Notes: generated from the letters alone by a model not told the origin. A DNA stretch of 44,664 bases from a bacterium (GCA_021788105.1 JAJYKZ010000007.1:1-44664); one strand, 5' to 3'. Positions 20,254-31,267 are shown, counted from the first letter of the stretch. Translations and numbers: made by a program.

Positions 20254-23100
20254 CTAAAGATATTTTCCTGTCCAACTTTTTTTGACTTTCTTAAGTTTGT
20301 CCGGCGTGCCGGCATAGACGATTTCGCCGCCTTTGTCTCCGCCTTCCGGTCCGAGATCGATCACCCAATCCGAGTGTCTGACAACATCAATATTGTGTTC
20401 GACGACCAAAACCGAATTGCCCTTGTCCACCAGCGCGTCCAAGACGCCCAGCAGTCTTTTCACGTCGGCAAAATGCAAACCGATCGTCGGTTCGTCCAGA
20501 ATATATAAAGTTTTTCCGGTCGATTTTCTCGCCAGCTCAGTCGCCAGTTTGATCCTTTGCGCTTCGCCGCCGGAAAGATTGGTCGCGCTCTGGCCCAGTT
20601 TCAGATAGCCCAGTCCGACATCTTCCAAGGTCTGCAATTTTTCCGCAATGAGCGGAGTTTTTTTGAAAAAGCGCAGCGCGTACGAAACACTCATGTCCAA
20701 AACTTCCGCGATGTTAACGCCCTGATATTCGATATCCAAAGTTTTTTGGTTGTAACGCGTTCCGTTGCAGACTTCGCATTTGACATACATGTCCGGCAAA
20801 AGATGCATCTCAATTTTCTTCGTCCCGTCGCCTTGGCAAACCTCGCAACGTCCGCCTTTCATATTGAAACTGAACCGGCTCGGCGCGTAGTCGCGATTTC
20901 TAGCCTCTTCAGTTGAAGCAAACAAATCGCGAATCAAAGAAAAGACGCCCGTGTACGTGGCCGCGTTGGAACGCGGCGTCCGGCCGATCGGATTCTGATC
21001 GATGTTTATAACCTTATCTATATCGCCCAGGCCTTTTATTTTTCTGTGCTTTCCCGGAAATTCCTTGGCTTTGAAAAAATACTTGGAAAGCGCTTTGGCC
21101 AAAATGTCATTCACCAAAGTCGATTTGCCCGAACCGGAAACGCCGGTAATCGCAACGAATTTGCCCAGCGGAATTTCCACGTCGATATTTTTCAGATTAT
21201 GTTCGGCCGCTCCCAGAATTTCGATGGATTTTTTGTTGCCTTTGCGATATTTTTTCTTGTCGGAAACTTTTTTCTTGCCATTAAGATACTCGGCCGTGGA
21301 AGTTTTGGACTGCAGAAGTTTCTTCAGATCGCCCTGGAAAATAATCTCGCCGCCTTCTTCTCCGGCACCCGGTCCCATATCAATAACCCAGTCGGCTTTG
21401 CGGATTATGTCTTCATCGTGCTCCACCACGATCAAAGAATTTCCCGACCCCTTCAAGGTCTGCATGGTGTTTATCAGTTTTTCCGTATCCCGATTGTGCA
21501 AACCGACCGACGGTTCGTCCAAAACATAGGTGATGCCCATCAGCTCCGAACCGATCTGGGTCGCCAGCCGAATCCGTTGCGCTTCGCCGCCGGAAATCGT
21601 GTCGGCTCCGCGCGAAAGAGAAAGATATTCCAACCCGACATTAACGAGCGCGCCGGCCTTCAAAATCATTTCCTTGGCCATCGGCGCGGCAATTTCTTTT
21701 TTAAACGCCTCCATTTCCATTTTTTCTATCTCTTGCAAAAAAGATTTGAACTTATTCAGATCCAGACTGACAACATCGTCGATGGATTTTCCCGCGATCA
21801 AAACGGCCAAATATTCGCCCTTCAATCTTTTTCCGCGGCAGACCGGACACTCTTTCTCAATCATGTATTTTTCAAGATCGTTTCTGGAATATTCGGAAGA
21901 CGCTTCTTCATATTTCTTTTTGATTATCGGAACCACTCCTTCAAAAATGGTGCGCACCTCCCTCATTCCGTCCAGACTGTCCTGTTGTTTTAAAATAATT
22001 TCTTTCTGTTCCGGCCCATAAAAAATAATTTCCAAAGCTTCCTGGGAAAGTTTTTTGGCCGGCGCGTCGATCGAAAATCCATATTTTTCCGCGACAGCTT
22101 TCAGAATATTCGCGTAATTTCCCTGTCCGCCGACTCGGCCGTTCGATTTGCTCCACGGCAGAATCGCCCCCTCGGCCAAAGAAAGATTTTTGTTGGGCAT
22201 CACCAGATCGACATCCACTTCTTTGGTGATTCCCAGTCCCGAACAATGTTCGCAGGCGCCTTCCGGGCTGTTGAAAGAAAAATGGCGCGGCGTAATTTCA
22301 TTGATGCGCGTCTGGCATTGGTGGCAGACAAAATCGGTATTGAAAATTTTATCATCAGCATTTTCCGCCGCGATAATAATCGAACCGCTTCCGACTTTGA
22401 GCGCCGTTTCAACGGAATCGATGATTCTTTCCCGGTCAATATTTTTATGCTTGACCGCCAGCCGGTCGATCACGACTTCAATGTCATTCTCGCCGTGATC
22501 CGCCGCAACCACCGCCTCGGTCGCCAGCATTATTTTTCCATTGAGCCTCACTCGCGCAAAACCAAGTTGCGAAACGCTTTTTAAAATTTCTTTGGAAGTT
22601 TTTCCCGCTTCTTTCAGCTTGGCCAAAATAGCTATTTGCGTTCCGTCCGGAAACGCCAGCAATTCATTCAGAATTTCCTGGTTGCTTTTTCGGAGCATCG
22701 GCTCGCCGCACTGCGGGCAATGCGGCACCCCGATTTTGGCAAACAGAACGCGAAGGTAGTCATAAATTTCAGTCAAGGTTCCCACGGTAGAACGCGGACT
22801 GCGGCTCAAGCTTCTCTGATCGATTGAAATGGTCGGACTGAGATTTTCGATCTTATCGACGTCCGGTTTGGCGCCCACATCCAAAAATTGGCGGGCATAA
22901 GAAGACATGCCCTCCAGATAGCGCCGATTGCCTTCGGCAAAAACCACGTCAAAGGCCAGGGAAGATTTTCCCGATCCGGAAAGCCCGGTCACCACCACCA
23001 GCTTGTCTTTGGGAATTTCAATATCGATATTTTTCAGGTTATTAACTTTCGCTCCGCGAATGATTATTTTATCTCTAAGGCCGGATGGATTTTTAGCCAT
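20254..23100 (-). CDS. uvrA: Excinuclease ABC subunit A (UvrA), copy 1
   Basis: Two ABC cassettes ([26 protein letters not shown]), [12 protein letters not shown], zinc-finger CxxC motifs. Confidence 0.95.
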   Translation of the reverse strand: MAKNPSGLRDKIIIRGAKVNNLKNIDIEIPKDKLVVVTGLSGSGKSSLAFDVVFAEGNRRYLEGMSSYARQFLDVGAKPDVDKIENLSPTISIDQRSLSRSPRSTVGTLTEIYDYLRVLFAKIGVPHCPQCGEPMLRKSNQEILNELLAFPDGTQIAILAKLKEAGKTSKEILKSVSQLGFARVRLNGKIMLATEAVVAADHGENDIEVVIDRLAVKHKNIDRERIIDSVETALKVGSGSIIIAAENADDKIFNTDFVCHQCQTRINEITPRHFSFNSPEGACEHCSGLGITKEVDVDLVMPNKNLSLAEGAILPWSKSNGRVGGQGNYANILKAVAEKYGFSIDAPAKKLSQEALEIIFYGPEQKEIILKQQDSLDGMREVRTIFEGVVPIIKKKYEEASSEYSRNDLEKYMIEKECPVCRGKRLKGEYLAVLIAGKSIDDVVSLDLNKFKSFLQEIEKMEMEAFKKEIAAPMAKEMILKAGALVNVGLEYLSLSRGADTISGGEAQRIRLATQIGSELMGITYVLDEPSVGLHNRDTEKLINTMQTLKGSGNSLIVVEHDEDIIRKADWVIDMGPGAGEEGGEIIFQGDLKKLLQSKTSTAEYLNGKKKVSDKKKYRKGNKKSIEILGAAEHNLKNIDVEIPLGKFVAITGVSGSGKSTLVNDILAKALSKYFFKAKEFPGKHRKIKGLGDIDKVINIDQNPIGRTPRSNAATYTGVFSLIRDLFASTEEARNRDYAPSRFSFNMKGGRCEVCQGDGTKKIEMHLLPDMYVKCEVCNGTRYNQKTLDIEYQGVNIAEVLDMSVSYALRFFKKTPLIAEKLQTLEDVGLGYLKLGQSATNLSGGEAQRIKLATELARKSTGKTLYILDEPTIGLHFADVKRLLGVLDALVDKGNSVLVVEHNIDVVRHSDWVIDLGPEGGDKGGEIVYAGTPDKLKKVKKSWTGKYL

Positions 23101-23222
23101 AAAAATTGAAGAAGTAAATTAATTGCTAGTAATAAATTGTAAAGGGTTTCCGGGGGTTTGTAAAGGCTTCACTGATTTTTCTTATCCGCAAAGAAAACTA
23201 AGAAGCAACTAGCGGAAAAAGG

Positions 23223-24521
23223 CTAGATTAACATTTTCTTTCCTCTCACTTTTCTATGATATGTGATTGCGAACCGGTGCGCTTCGTCCATTATTTGTTT
23301 TATCAATTTTTTATCTTCAAGAATTTTATTTATTTCTTTTTGAAATTTGGAAGTTGAAATTGCGTTTGAAATTTGAAATTTGAAATTTAGATTTTTCCGA
23401 CTTGGTCCTTTCGCCACTCCCACAATAGGAATATCCAACCCAAATGACCGCAAAATATTGTCACCCATATTGACATGTCCTTGTCCGCCATCCAACAGAA
23501 TTAAATTCGGCTTCGGCCAATCGTTCCCGAACCGTCGCAGCAGCACCTCCCGCATCATGCCGACATCATTCGCGCCTTCAATTGTCTTGATTTTAAATTT
23601 CCGATATTGCGACTTATCCGGTTCATGCCCGGCAAACACCACCATCGATCCGACCGCGTGCGATCCGGAAATGTTGGAAATGTCATAGGCTTCGATGCGC
23701 AAAGGCTTCGGTTCACCGCCCAGCGCTTGCCCGGCCAAGGGTTCTTCAATTTTATCTTCCACGATCAGCGCCACATCGCGAATATGTTGCAAGGCAAAAA
23801 TTTTTCCTTTAGCCTCCTGCGCTTTTTCGTATTCTTGTTTCTTGGAATATTCAGCCATTTCCTTTTTTAATTGCCGGACCAAGTTTTTCTTTTTGCCTTC
23901 CAAAATCAACCGGATGCCGCGAATATTTTTCAGATAATCCTCCCGCGAAATCGCTCCGGCGTACGGTCCGGGGCAACGTCCCATCTGAAAATCCAAACAG
24001 CCTTTTTCCGTCTGCTGCTTGATCGAGTGAAAAGGAAAGATCTTGCGGATAATTTTCAGCCCGATCTGCATCTGTTTTTTGGAGGTATATGGACCATAAG
24101 CATGAGAAATTTTAAATTTATTTTGAATTTGGAATTTGAAATTTGAAATTTTATCAAGTTCAGTTTTCCTCATTATCAAAACTCTCGGAAACTCTTCTTT
24201 TGTGATAACGGAATAACTGAAAGATTTATCATCTTTTTCTTTAATGTTATATTTCGGCTGGAATTTTTTGATGAGATTGGATTCTAAAATCAAAGCCTCC
24301 AAAACAGAATCGGCTGTCCTGGTTTCGATGTCCGCCACTTCATGGATCATCGTTTCGATCGGGCGGTTCGCCCGCATGCCGTCATGGAAATATGATCGGA
24401 CGCGGTTGCGTAAATGCGTCGCCTTGCCGATATACAAAAGCTTGCCGTCTTTATCGCGGAACATATAGACGCCGGGTGAGCCGGGCAATTTATTTATTTT
24501 TTCCTGAATATTTTTGGTCAT
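23223..24521 (-). CDS. uvrC: Excinuclease ABC subunit C (UvrC)
   Basis: GIY-YIG start LPGSPGVYMFRDKDGKLLYIGKA; UvrC C-terminal nuclease DGGQGHVN; lacks a long C-terminal extension. Confidence 0.93.
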   Translation of the reverse strand: MTKNIQEKINKLPGSPGVYMFRDKDGKLLYIGKATHLRNRVRSYFHDGMRANRPIETMIHEVADIETRTADSVLEALILESNLIKKFQPKYNIKEKDDKSFSYSVITKEEFPRVLIMRKTELDKISNFKFQIQNKFKISHAYGPYTSKKQMQIGLKIIRKIFPFHSIKQQTEKGCLDFQMGRCPGPYAGAISREDYLKNIRGIRLILEGKKKNLVRQLKKEMAEYSKKQEYEKAQEAKGKIFALQHIRDVALIVEDKIEEPLAGQALGGEPKPLRIEAYDISNISGSHAVGSMVVFAGHEPDKSQYRKFKIKTIEGANDVGMMREVLLRRFGNDWPKPNLILLDGGQGHVNMGDNILRSFGLDIPIVGVAKGPSRKNLNFKFQISNAISTSKFQKEINKILEDKKLIKQIMDEAHRFAITYHRKVRGKKMLI

Positions 24522-24612
24522 TGACTTTTTGCTAATTATTACATAATATTACATCTAGTTTGAAAAAGGAAGATTTTTAAAAAATAAAAACTACTTACTA
24601 AGGAGGAAAAAA

Positions 24613-24726
24613 TTGGGAAAAGAATTTAAAGAAGAAAAAAAGAATGATTTCCGTAACTGCATCGTAATCCTTATAATCCTGACAGCGGCTTGGTTAATTG
24701 ATTTGTTTATACAACTACACCGCTAA
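24613..24726 (+). CDS. 37-aa predicted single-pass membrane miniprotein
   Basis: AAGGAGG at 24600-24606, TTG start 7 nt later, peptide (L/M)GKEFKEEKKNDFRNCIVILIILTAAWLIDLFIQLHR, then an intrinsic terminator; not in the ORF track. Confidence 0.55.
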   Translation: MGKEFKEEKKNDFRNCIVILIILTAAWLIDLFIQLHR

Positions 24727-24728
24727 AA

Positions 24729-24775
24729 AAACAAAAGCGGACCTTGGAAACCCAAAGACCGCTTTTTAATTTTTT
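24729..24775. terminator. Bidirectional intrinsic terminator AAAAGCGG...CCGCTTTTT
   Basis: Stem flanked by A and T runs between convergent genes. Confidence 0.7.
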
Positions 24776-24780
24776 AAGAT

Positions 24781-25092
24781 TTACATTCGCGGTCCGCGCG
24801 CCGACCAACGGATTATTGCAATCAACTCGGTAATGATATAACCGAAAAGTAGATAAATAAGCATGGCAACAAGGATATTGAAATCAATGACCAAACCGGT
24901 TTTGATGTGCGAAGCCGGAAAAATATTCCGGAACGGATTTAGCAATGGGTCAGTTGTTCCATAAAGCCAGCCGACAAAAGGCGCTGCGGGATTTGCTCCA
25001 AAAAGGCGGAAGAGAAACCGCAAACCCAGCAGCACTTCAATCAGCCAAAGAATAAATTGGATCAAAGCTTTTAAAATTCCAAAAATGAACAT
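24781..25092 (-). CDS. YggT family membrane protein
   Basis: LIEVLLGLRFLFRLFGANPAAPFVGWLYGTTDPLLNPFRNIFP. Confidence 0.85.
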   Translation of the reverse strand: MFIFGILKALIQFILWLIEVLLGLRFLFRLFGANPAAPFVGWLYGTTDPLLNPFRNIFPASHIKTGLVIDFNILVAMLIYLLFGYIITELIAIIRWSARGPRM

Positions 25093-25250
25093 GGGTTTAT
25101 CCTAAGTAATGTTAATACAACCCGGATTATTTTTTCTTCAAAACCTCCTTCAAATATTTTGCCTTTCTAGACATTCCACGTCCATGCATTTCATCTTATA
25201 TCCTGCAATTTTAATTTTATATCATATATCGCTTTCATATCCCACCTTCA

Positions 25251-25284
25251 TATGTAAAATCACGCATATGCAATGATTTACATA
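25251..25284. promoter_or_regulatory. 34-bp palindromic site (left copy) TATGTAAAATCACGCATATGCAATGATTTACATA
   Basis: Near-palindrome; about 30/34 identical to 25979-26012. Confidence 0.7.
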
Positions 25285-25290
25285 TAAACT

Positions 25291-25926
25291 TCATAATCTG
25301 AACAACCTTTTCAAATTTTGTTCATGCAAAAGTTTTTCTACTGTCAGTATTTCAATATATTTCCGGATCTCGAACGCTTCCGCTATGAAAAGCAATTCGT
25401 CCTCGAAATCATAAGGATAGGCCCAAACGCTTTTTTGCATTTGGTAAAAACCCAGATCTTTGATTTTTTTACGCAGTGCTTCACGAGCCTGATTATAAAC
25501 TTTCGGTTTTGTGGGAATATCAAACATCAAAATCCTCCATTTTCCATCCCATTTTTTCGGCGGCTTGATAAAAATAGTATCGATTGAAAATTCCCTTGCT
25601 CTGCTTCTGCCCTTATTGGTCAGTCTTACGGAAACTTTATCGTCATCATCCTTGATAATTTCAACCAGCTTTTGTCTTTTTAAATTTCCGATAGCATCAC
25701 TTATTTTTTTCTTGTTATATCCGGTTTTCTCTTTTCCCAAATCAAGCTCTTCCAAAATTTTAAGAATTCCAGGCACGGCGGCAGCACCGCAAGTTATCGT
25801 TCCCAGCGCCACAACCATAAGCAAAAATTTTGTAGCGTTTGCGGGAACGCTGTCGGAATGAAGAAAATTTTCAATTCTTTCATTCAAACCGGTTTCAATA
25901 ATTTTATTTTTCTTTTTTATTTTCAT
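25291..25926 (-). CDS. PaaX-like transcriptional regulator
   Basis: Winged-helix region (KISDAIGNLKRQKLVEI) followed by KWDGKWRILMFDIPTKPKVYNQAREALRKKIKDLGFYQMQKSVWAYPYD PaaX/Cas2-like ferredoxin fold; start set at MKIKKKNK. Confidence 0.7.
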   Translation of the reverse strand: MKIKKKNKIIETGLNERIENFLHSDSVPANATKFLLMVVALGTITCGAAAVPGILKILEELDLGKEKTGYNKKKISDAIGNLKRQKLVEIIKDDDDKVSVRLTNKGRSRAREFSIDTIFIKPPKKWDGKWRILMFDIPTKPKVYNQAREALRKKIKDLGFYQMQKSVWAYPYDFEDELLFIAEAFEIRKYIEILTVEKLLHEQNLKRLFRL

Positions 25927-25978
25927 TTTTAATAACTTAATGCTTGTTGTAATAATACCATATCGGAATAATACCACG

Positions 25979-26012
25979 TATGTAAATTCTTGCATATGCA
26001 AAGATTTACATA
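25979..26012. promoter_or_regulatory. 34-bp palindromic site (right copy) TATGTAAATTCTTGCATATGCAAAGATTTACATA
   Basis: Near-palindrome ~52 bp upstream of the PaaX-like start. Confidence 0.7.
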
Positions 26013-26068
26013 AATAAATATAATACATATGCTATGCATTGTATCTTGTCTCTGAAGGATTTGTAAGT

Positions 26069-28987
26069 TTATTTTTTTGATAAAGCCTCTTTCAGATATT
26101 TCGCCGTGTAACTTTCTTTGGCATATTTCGCCACTTCTTCCGGCTCGCCGGTCACTACCACTCGGCCGCCGGCTTCGCCACCTTCCGGACCAAGGTCAAT
26201 GATCCAATCGGCCGTCTTGATCACGTCCATATTGTGCTCGATCACCACAACCGTATTGCCGGCGTCCACCAGCCGGTTGAGCACGACTAAAAGTTTTTTC
26301 ACATCGTCAAAATGCAGGCCGGTCGTTGGTTCGTCCAAAATATACATCGTGTTGCCGGTCGCCCGGCGGGAAAGTTCCGTCGCCAATTTTATTCTTTGCG
26401 CCTCGCCGCCGGAGAGAGTGGTCGCCGCTTGGCCGAGCTGGATATAGCCCAGGCCGACGTCTTCCAAAACCTTCAGCTTGTCGAAAATCTCCGGAAAATT
26501 CTGAAAAAATTCCGCCGCTTCCGAGACCGTCATGTCCAAAACCTCCGCAATATTTTTTTCTTTATAACGCACTTGTAAAGTTTCGCTGTTATATCTTTTT
26601 CCTTTGCACACGTCGCACTGGATGAAAACATCCGGCATAAATTGCATCTCGATTTTCAAAAATCCTTCACCATTGCAGTTCTCGCAGCGTCCGCCCGGCA
26701 CATTGAACGAAAAGCGTCCGGCTGTGTAACCTTTAGCCTTGGCTTCGCGCGTCGAAGCGAACAGTTCGCGAACAGGCGTAAAGACTCCCGTGTAGGTCGC
26801 CGGATTGGAACGCGGCGTCCGCCCGATCGGCGACTGGTCGATCATAATCACCTTATCGACATGGTGCGTACCGACCATTTCCGTAAATTTGCCCGGCCGC
26901 TCGAGCGATCGCATCAGCTTTGAAGACAGCGCTTTGTATAAAATATCTTCCACCAGCGTCGATTTTCCGGAGCCGGAAACGCCCGTCACCACTGTGAAAA
27001 CTTTCAACGGAAATTCCGCCGTAATATTTTTCAAATTATTTTCACGCGCCCCGCGGACCGTGATCCATTTTTTGCTCTTCACCGGCCGCCGCCCTTTCGG
27101 CACTTCAATTTCCAGTTCACCGCACAGATATTTGGCGGTGAGCGATTTCGGATTTTTCATCACGTCTTCCGGCGTGCCTTGCGCCACAATCTCGCCGCCC
27201 AATTTGCCGGCGCCCGGACCGATGTCCACCAGCCAATCGGCTTCGCGCATCGTTTCTTCGTCATGTTCGATCACGATCAGAGTGTTGCCGATGTCGCGCA
27301 GCTGTTTCAAAGTATTCAGAAGTTTCGTATTGTCCCGCATATGCAAACCGATCGACGGTTCGTCCAAAATATACAAAACACCCACCAGCTGCGATCCGAT
27401 TTGCGATGCCAGACGGATCCGTTGCGACTCTCCTCCGGCCAATGTGGCCGCGGAACGCGCCAAAGTCAAATAACCCAAACCGACGTTTTCCAAAAATCCC
27501 AGCCGCGCCCGAATCTCTTTCAAAATTCTCCCCGCAATCAATTTTTCCTTTTCAGTGAGTTGCAAATTATTAAAAAATTTCAGCGATTCTTCAACACTGA
27601 TCTTGGAAACTTCGTAAATATTCTTTCCGCCGACCGTCACCAGCAACGATTCTTTTTTATAGCGCGAACCGCCGCAAACCGAACACGGATTTTGGGACAT
27701 ATATTTTTCAATGTCCTCTCGCACGGAATCGGAATCAGTCTTGAAATAACGGTCCTGCAAAAATCCCGTCACGCCCCGCCAGGACATTGAAAATTTCCAA
27801 TTGGTTCCGGTCTTCGCCCGGATCGTAATCGGCACTTCTTCCGCGCCTTCCTCGGAAATCATATCAGTTGCATCGGACGCGCCATACAAAAGTATGTTCA
27901 GTTTCCGTTCCGGCAAATCGCGCAAACGCATGTTGTCAGAAATATGAAAATATTTAGCGACCGAATTGATCACGCCGCCGTAGTAGTTGTTCGGTTTATA
28001 ATTCCACGGCAAAAGCCCGCCTTCCGCAATGGTCTTATTTTTGTCCGGCATAACCAAATCCGGATCAATCTCTTTTTTCGTACCCAGGCCTTCGCACGCC
28101 GGACAAGCGCCGTAGGGAGAATTAAAAGAGAACAATCTCGGTTCGAGCGGCGGAAATTCAATTTCATGGATGGGACAGGATAATTTTTGATTATAAATTA
28201 TTTCTTGAAATTTATTTTTAGATTTTTGAGTTTCTGATTTATTTTGAAATTTGAAATTTGAAATTTGAAATTTAACTTTCACAAGCCCTTGCGAAAGTCT
28301 AAGCGCTCTCTCCACATCTTCAAATATTCTCGAGATGTTATCTTCACTTATAGTGACCGTGTCGATAACAATATCAATATCATGATTCTTGTACCGCGCC
28401 AGCTTCACTTCTTCGCCGACCTTGGCGTTGAGCTCGTAAAGTTTTCCATTGACGTAGGCCTTGGAAAAACCGCGCTTGTACATGTCGGCCAACAGTGTCG
28501 AATACTCGCCTTTGCGATGGCGCACCAGTGGCGCTAAAATTTCAATTTCCGTCCCCTCACCGATCGCCAAAATCCGATCGACAATTTCATCCGTGGAAAG
28601 TTTGGTGATTTCCCGTCCGCAGATCGGACAGTGCGGAATGCCGATCTTGGCATAAAGCAGACGCAGGTAGTCGTGAATTTCCGTGACTGTTCCGACGGTC
28701 GACCGCGGATTATGCGAGACTGATTTCTGGCTGATGGAAATCGTCGGACTCAAACCTTCGATGTAATCCACATCCGGCCGTTCCATCTGGCCCAAAAATT
28801 GCCTCGCATAAGCCGACAAACTTTCCAAATATCTCCGCTGTCCTTCGGCAAAAATCGTATCGAAAGCCAGCGTGCTCTTGCCCGAACCGGAGACGCCGGT
28901 AAAAATTATAAATTTGTCCCGCGGCAGCTCGAGATCGATGTTTTTCAAATTATGCTCGCGAGCTCCTTTTATAATTAATTTATCCAT
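26069..28987 (-). CDS. uvrA: Excinuclease ABC subunit A (UvrA), copy 2
   Basis: [35 protein letters not shown], two ABC signatures, [32 protein letters not shown]. Confidence 0.96.
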   Translation of the reverse strand: MDKLIIKGAREHNLKNIDLELPRDKFIIFTGVSGSGKSTLAFDTIFAEGQRRYLESLSAYARQFLGQMERPDVDYIEGLSPTISISQKSVSHNPRSTVGTVTEIHDYLRLLYAKIGIPHCPICGREITKLSTDEIVDRILAIGEGTEIEILAPLVRHRKGEYSTLLADMYKRGFSKAYVNGKLYELNAKVGEEVKLARYKNHDIDIVIDTVTISEDNISRIFEDVERALRLSQGLVKVKFQISNFKFQNKSETQKSKNKFQEIIYNQKLSCPIHEIEFPPLEPRLFSFNSPYGACPACEGLGTKKEIDPDLVMPDKNKTIAEGGLLPWNYKPNNYYGGVINSVAKYFHISDNMRLRDLPERKLNILLYGASDATDMISEEGAEEVPITIRAKTGTNWKFSMSWRGVTGFLQDRYFKTDSDSVREDIEKYMSQNPCSVCGGSRYKKESLLVTVGGKNIYEVSKISVEESLKFFNNLQLTEKEKLIAGRILKEIRARLGFLENVGLGYLTLARSAATLAGGESQRIRLASQIGSQLVGVLYILDEPSIGLHMRDNTKLLNTLKQLRDIGNTLIVIEHDEETMREADWLVDIGPGAGKLGGEIVAQGTPEDVMKNPKSLTAKYLCGELEIEVPKGRRPVKSKKWITVRGARENNLKNITAEFPLKVFTVVTGVSGSGKSTLVEDILYKALSSKLMRSLERPGKFTEMVGTHHVDKVIMIDQSPIGRTPRSNPATYTGVFTPVRELFASTREAKAKGYTAGRFSFNVPGGRCENCNGEGFLKIEMQFMPDVFIQCDVCKGKRYNSETLQVRYKEKNIAEVLDMTVSEAAEFFQNFPEIFDKLKVLEDVGLGYIQLGQAATTLSGGEAQRIKLATELSRRATGNTMYILDEPTTGLHFDDVKKLLVVLNRLVDAGNTVVVIEHNMDVIKTADWIIDLGPEGGEAGGRVVVTGEPEEVAKYAKESYTAKYLKEALSKK

Positions 28988-29065
28988 AAATGCAAAAACT
29001 TCCCCTATTTGGGTACTTAAATATTAAGTTCCTTATATTCTATTACAAATTGCAAGTGGAATCAA

Positions 29066-29108
29066 GATAAAACAAAAGCGGCCTTGATATTATCTCCGCC
29101 GCTTAAAT
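29066..29108 (-). terminator. Intrinsic terminator AAGCGGC...GCCGCTT
   Basis: 7-bp GC-rich stem with T-rich tract on the minus strand. Confidence 0.6.
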
Positions 29109-29115
29109 TTTTCAA

Positions 29116-30216
29116 TTAGCTTCCGCAATTGGCGCTCGATCCCGAACCGGAGGAATCCGTTCCGCCGCCGAAGCCGGGAGACGGAGCAGTCGTGGAAAGT
29201 TTTTGCTTGCAAGCCTCCGGTTGATTGTTGAATCCGGAGCAGATTGCCTGCAGAAGGCTTTCCGGATCGCGGTTCGGAGAAACTACGGTTCCATTAACGA
29301 CCAGTGTCGGAGATCCTTGGACGTTATATTTATCATTATCCGCTTTTTCCACATTAAACGGAGGGAATTGTCCGCCGTTCCAAGTGCTCTTGTCATTAAG
29401 ATCTTTCGTCACGTCGTATTGCGCATCAGTTTGCGACGCACAACTTGAAACCTGCGCCGCATCCACTCCGGCCGATGCCATACAGGCAGTTTCTTGCCCC
29501 GGCTCTTGAGTCTTCAAGAAACAGGAAAGATAATTCAAATATTTGCTCGGCTGGTTTTTTTCAATGCAATATTGCCTCAGATTTTCATCCAACTCCTTGC
29601 GGTCGCCGTTCGCCGGATCGTTGTGCATCGAATAATCGACAAATTCAATATTGAACTTTATCTTCGATCCCAATGCATCCACCACTGGAATAATTCCTTT
29701 TTCCGTCTGGGTGCCGTACGGACAATAGCTCATCACAAAAAGTTGGACGTTCGGAACATCCTGCTTCGGCACTGCAACATTCTGCTGCTGCTGTTGTTGT
29801 TGATCGCCGTTTTGGTTTTGGCTTAGACTCTTGCCCGTATCAAGCACTTGCGGAAAAAATTCCGATCCGTCTTTAGTCACATACGTTGTAATATCCTGGC
29901 TTCCGATCGACAAAGTAACTTTATACAACCCCTTCTCTTCGGTCACATCTTTGACGGTCGCTTTGCTGCCGCTTTGCATCAGATTGGTGTTTACGTAATT
30001 TTCCACTTTGGCCTTGATTGCGGCCTGGCCAAGATCAGTCGATTTGTTTTTGACCAGGAAAAAATATCCGGCCGCCGCCAGCGCAATTATAACAACCGCG
30101 AGAACGGCCAAATTGGTTTTGTTCTTGCAAAATTTTTTGACGCATTTTTTGATGCTTCTTTTGGGCTTTTCAACACCTGGCTGCGCCTCGTGCTGAACCG
30201 ATTTTTTTTCTTCCAT
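29116..30216 (-). CDS. Membrane-anchored DsbA/thioredoxin-like protein
   Basis: N-terminal TM, VQLFVMSYCPYGTQTEKGIIPV thioredoxin-like active site, VQGSPTLVVNGTVV cis-Pro loop. Confidence 0.8.
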   Translation of the reverse strand: MEEKKSVQHEAQPGVEKPKRSIKKCVKKFCKNKTNLAVLAVVIIALAAAGYFFLVKNKSTDLGQAAIKAKVENYVNTNLMQSGSKATVKDVTEEKGLYKVTLSIGSQDITTYVTKDGSEFFPQVLDTGKSLSQNQNGDQQQQQQQNVAVPKQDVPNVQLFVMSYCPYGTQTEKGIIPVVDALGSKIKFNIEFVDYSMHNDPANGDRKELDENLRQYCIEKNQPSKYLNYLSCFLKTQEPGQETACMASAGVDAAQVSSCASQTDAQYDVTKDLNDKSTWNGGQFPPFNVEKADNDKYNVQGSPTLVVNGTVVSPNRDPESLLQAICSGFNNQPEACKQKLSTTAPSPGFGGGTDSSGSGSSANCGS

Positions 30217-30299
30217 CTTGAATAATTATTATTTGTTAATATTTTGGCTATTTGCCTATTTTACTCCATCATTAAAATTTCTACAAATTGGCGCCGGAA

Positions 30300-30698
30300 T
30301 TATTTTTTCAGCATTTCCAGAACATCAACAATTTCATTGACCAGCTGCCTGGGCGTAAGCAGCGGTTTCACCAAATATCTTTCCGCGCCGGAAGAAAGCG
30401 CCTCCTCTCGATCGTCCGGATCGCTCAAACTGGTCAGCATCAGCACCGGAATATTTTTTAATTTGCTGTCTCTCTTTATTTTTTTGAGCGCGTCAAAACC
30501 GTCCATCTTCGGCATCACGATGTCCATCAAAATAAGTTTTATCTCTTCATAACTTTCTTTCAGTTTGCTTTTGACCTCCTCGCCGTTTTCCGCCGTAATC
30601 ACTTTGAAACCTTCCTGGGTCAGCATCCAGGTGTACATTTCCCGCAGATCCGGCTCGTCTTCCGCCAAAAAAATTGTAATGTTTTTCTTTTTCTTCAT
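30300..30698 (-). CDS. Stand-alone response regulator (REC domain)
   Basis: IFLAEDEPDLREMY, LILMDIVMPKMDGFDAL, ERYLVKPL. Confidence 0.9.
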   Translation of the reverse strand: MKKKKNITIFLAEDEPDLREMYTWMLTQEGFKVITAENGEEVKSKLKESYEEIKLILMDIVMPKMDGFDALKKIKRDSKLKNIPVLMLTSLSDPDDREEALSSGAERYLVKPLLTPRQLVNEIVDVLEMLKK

Positions 30699-30716
30699 AA
30701 AAAAATTTATCGCAAT

Positions 30717-31046
30717 TTAGAATAAATGATGCAAAAACGGCAGCAGCTTTTTCAAATCGACCGGATTGCCGGAAAGCCCGAAAAAATAATAGATGAAATT
30801 CAGAAGCAGCACCAGCACGACAAAAGCCGCCGCGATCGCTGCGACTGTGGTGGAAAAAAATCCGACGAGGAAATATTTCAGTTTTTTATGGAAATTCTTC
30901 AGGCCTATGTACGATTTGAAAGAAAGATTGGCTTCGCCTCTCTCGGCTTCCTCTTGCTGGAGTTTCAACTCCGTTTCAGAAGGATATTTGAAAATTAAGT
31001 AATATAGGTCTTTTATTTTATTTCCTGTCTTTTTGCAGCAACTCAT
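30717..31046 (-). CDS. Small membrane protein of unknown function
   Basis: 109 aa with one long hydrophobic segment (VGFFSTTVAAIAAAFVVLVLLLNFIYYFF). Confidence 0.55.
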   Translation of the reverse strand: MSCCKKTGNKIKDLYYLIFKYPSETELKLQQEEAERGEANLSFKSYIGLKNFHKKLKYFLVGFFSTTVAAIAAAFVVLVLLLNFIYYFFGLSGNPVDLKKLLPFLHHLF

Positions 31047-31118
31047 GAAAATTAATAGTCATCTTTACTTTTTTATTTTACTGCAAAAAATTATTTTGAG
31101 CAATTTGATATATTTTCT

Positions 31119-31178
31119 TGTCATGCTGAACTTGATTCAGCATCTAATCAGATTCCGAGTCAAGATCGGAATGATACA
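31119..31178. repeat. Palindromic element (copy 2) TGTCATGCTGAACTTGATTCAGCATCTAATCAGATTCCGAGTCAAGATCGGAATGATACAT
   Basis: Same two-hairpin architecture as 17843-17900 with compensatory changes. Confidence 0.7.
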
Positions 31179-31232
31179 TTGTAAAATTTCGCTAAGATTG
31201 AACCTTGGCAAGGATGGGTTATGCACAAGAAA

Positions 31233-31264
31233 CAAAAAACGCCTCATTTTTTGAGATGTGTTTT
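31233..31264 (-). terminator. Intrinsic terminator of the tRNA-like RNA
   Basis: On minus: ACACATCTCAAAAAATGAGGCGTTTTTTG. Confidence 0.65.
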
Positions 31265-31267
31265 GGG

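Noticed and set aside
20333-23122. Plus-strand ORFs over uvrA copy 1 (e.g. 21046-21993)
   Set aside because: Antisense shadows of a conserved UvrA gene.
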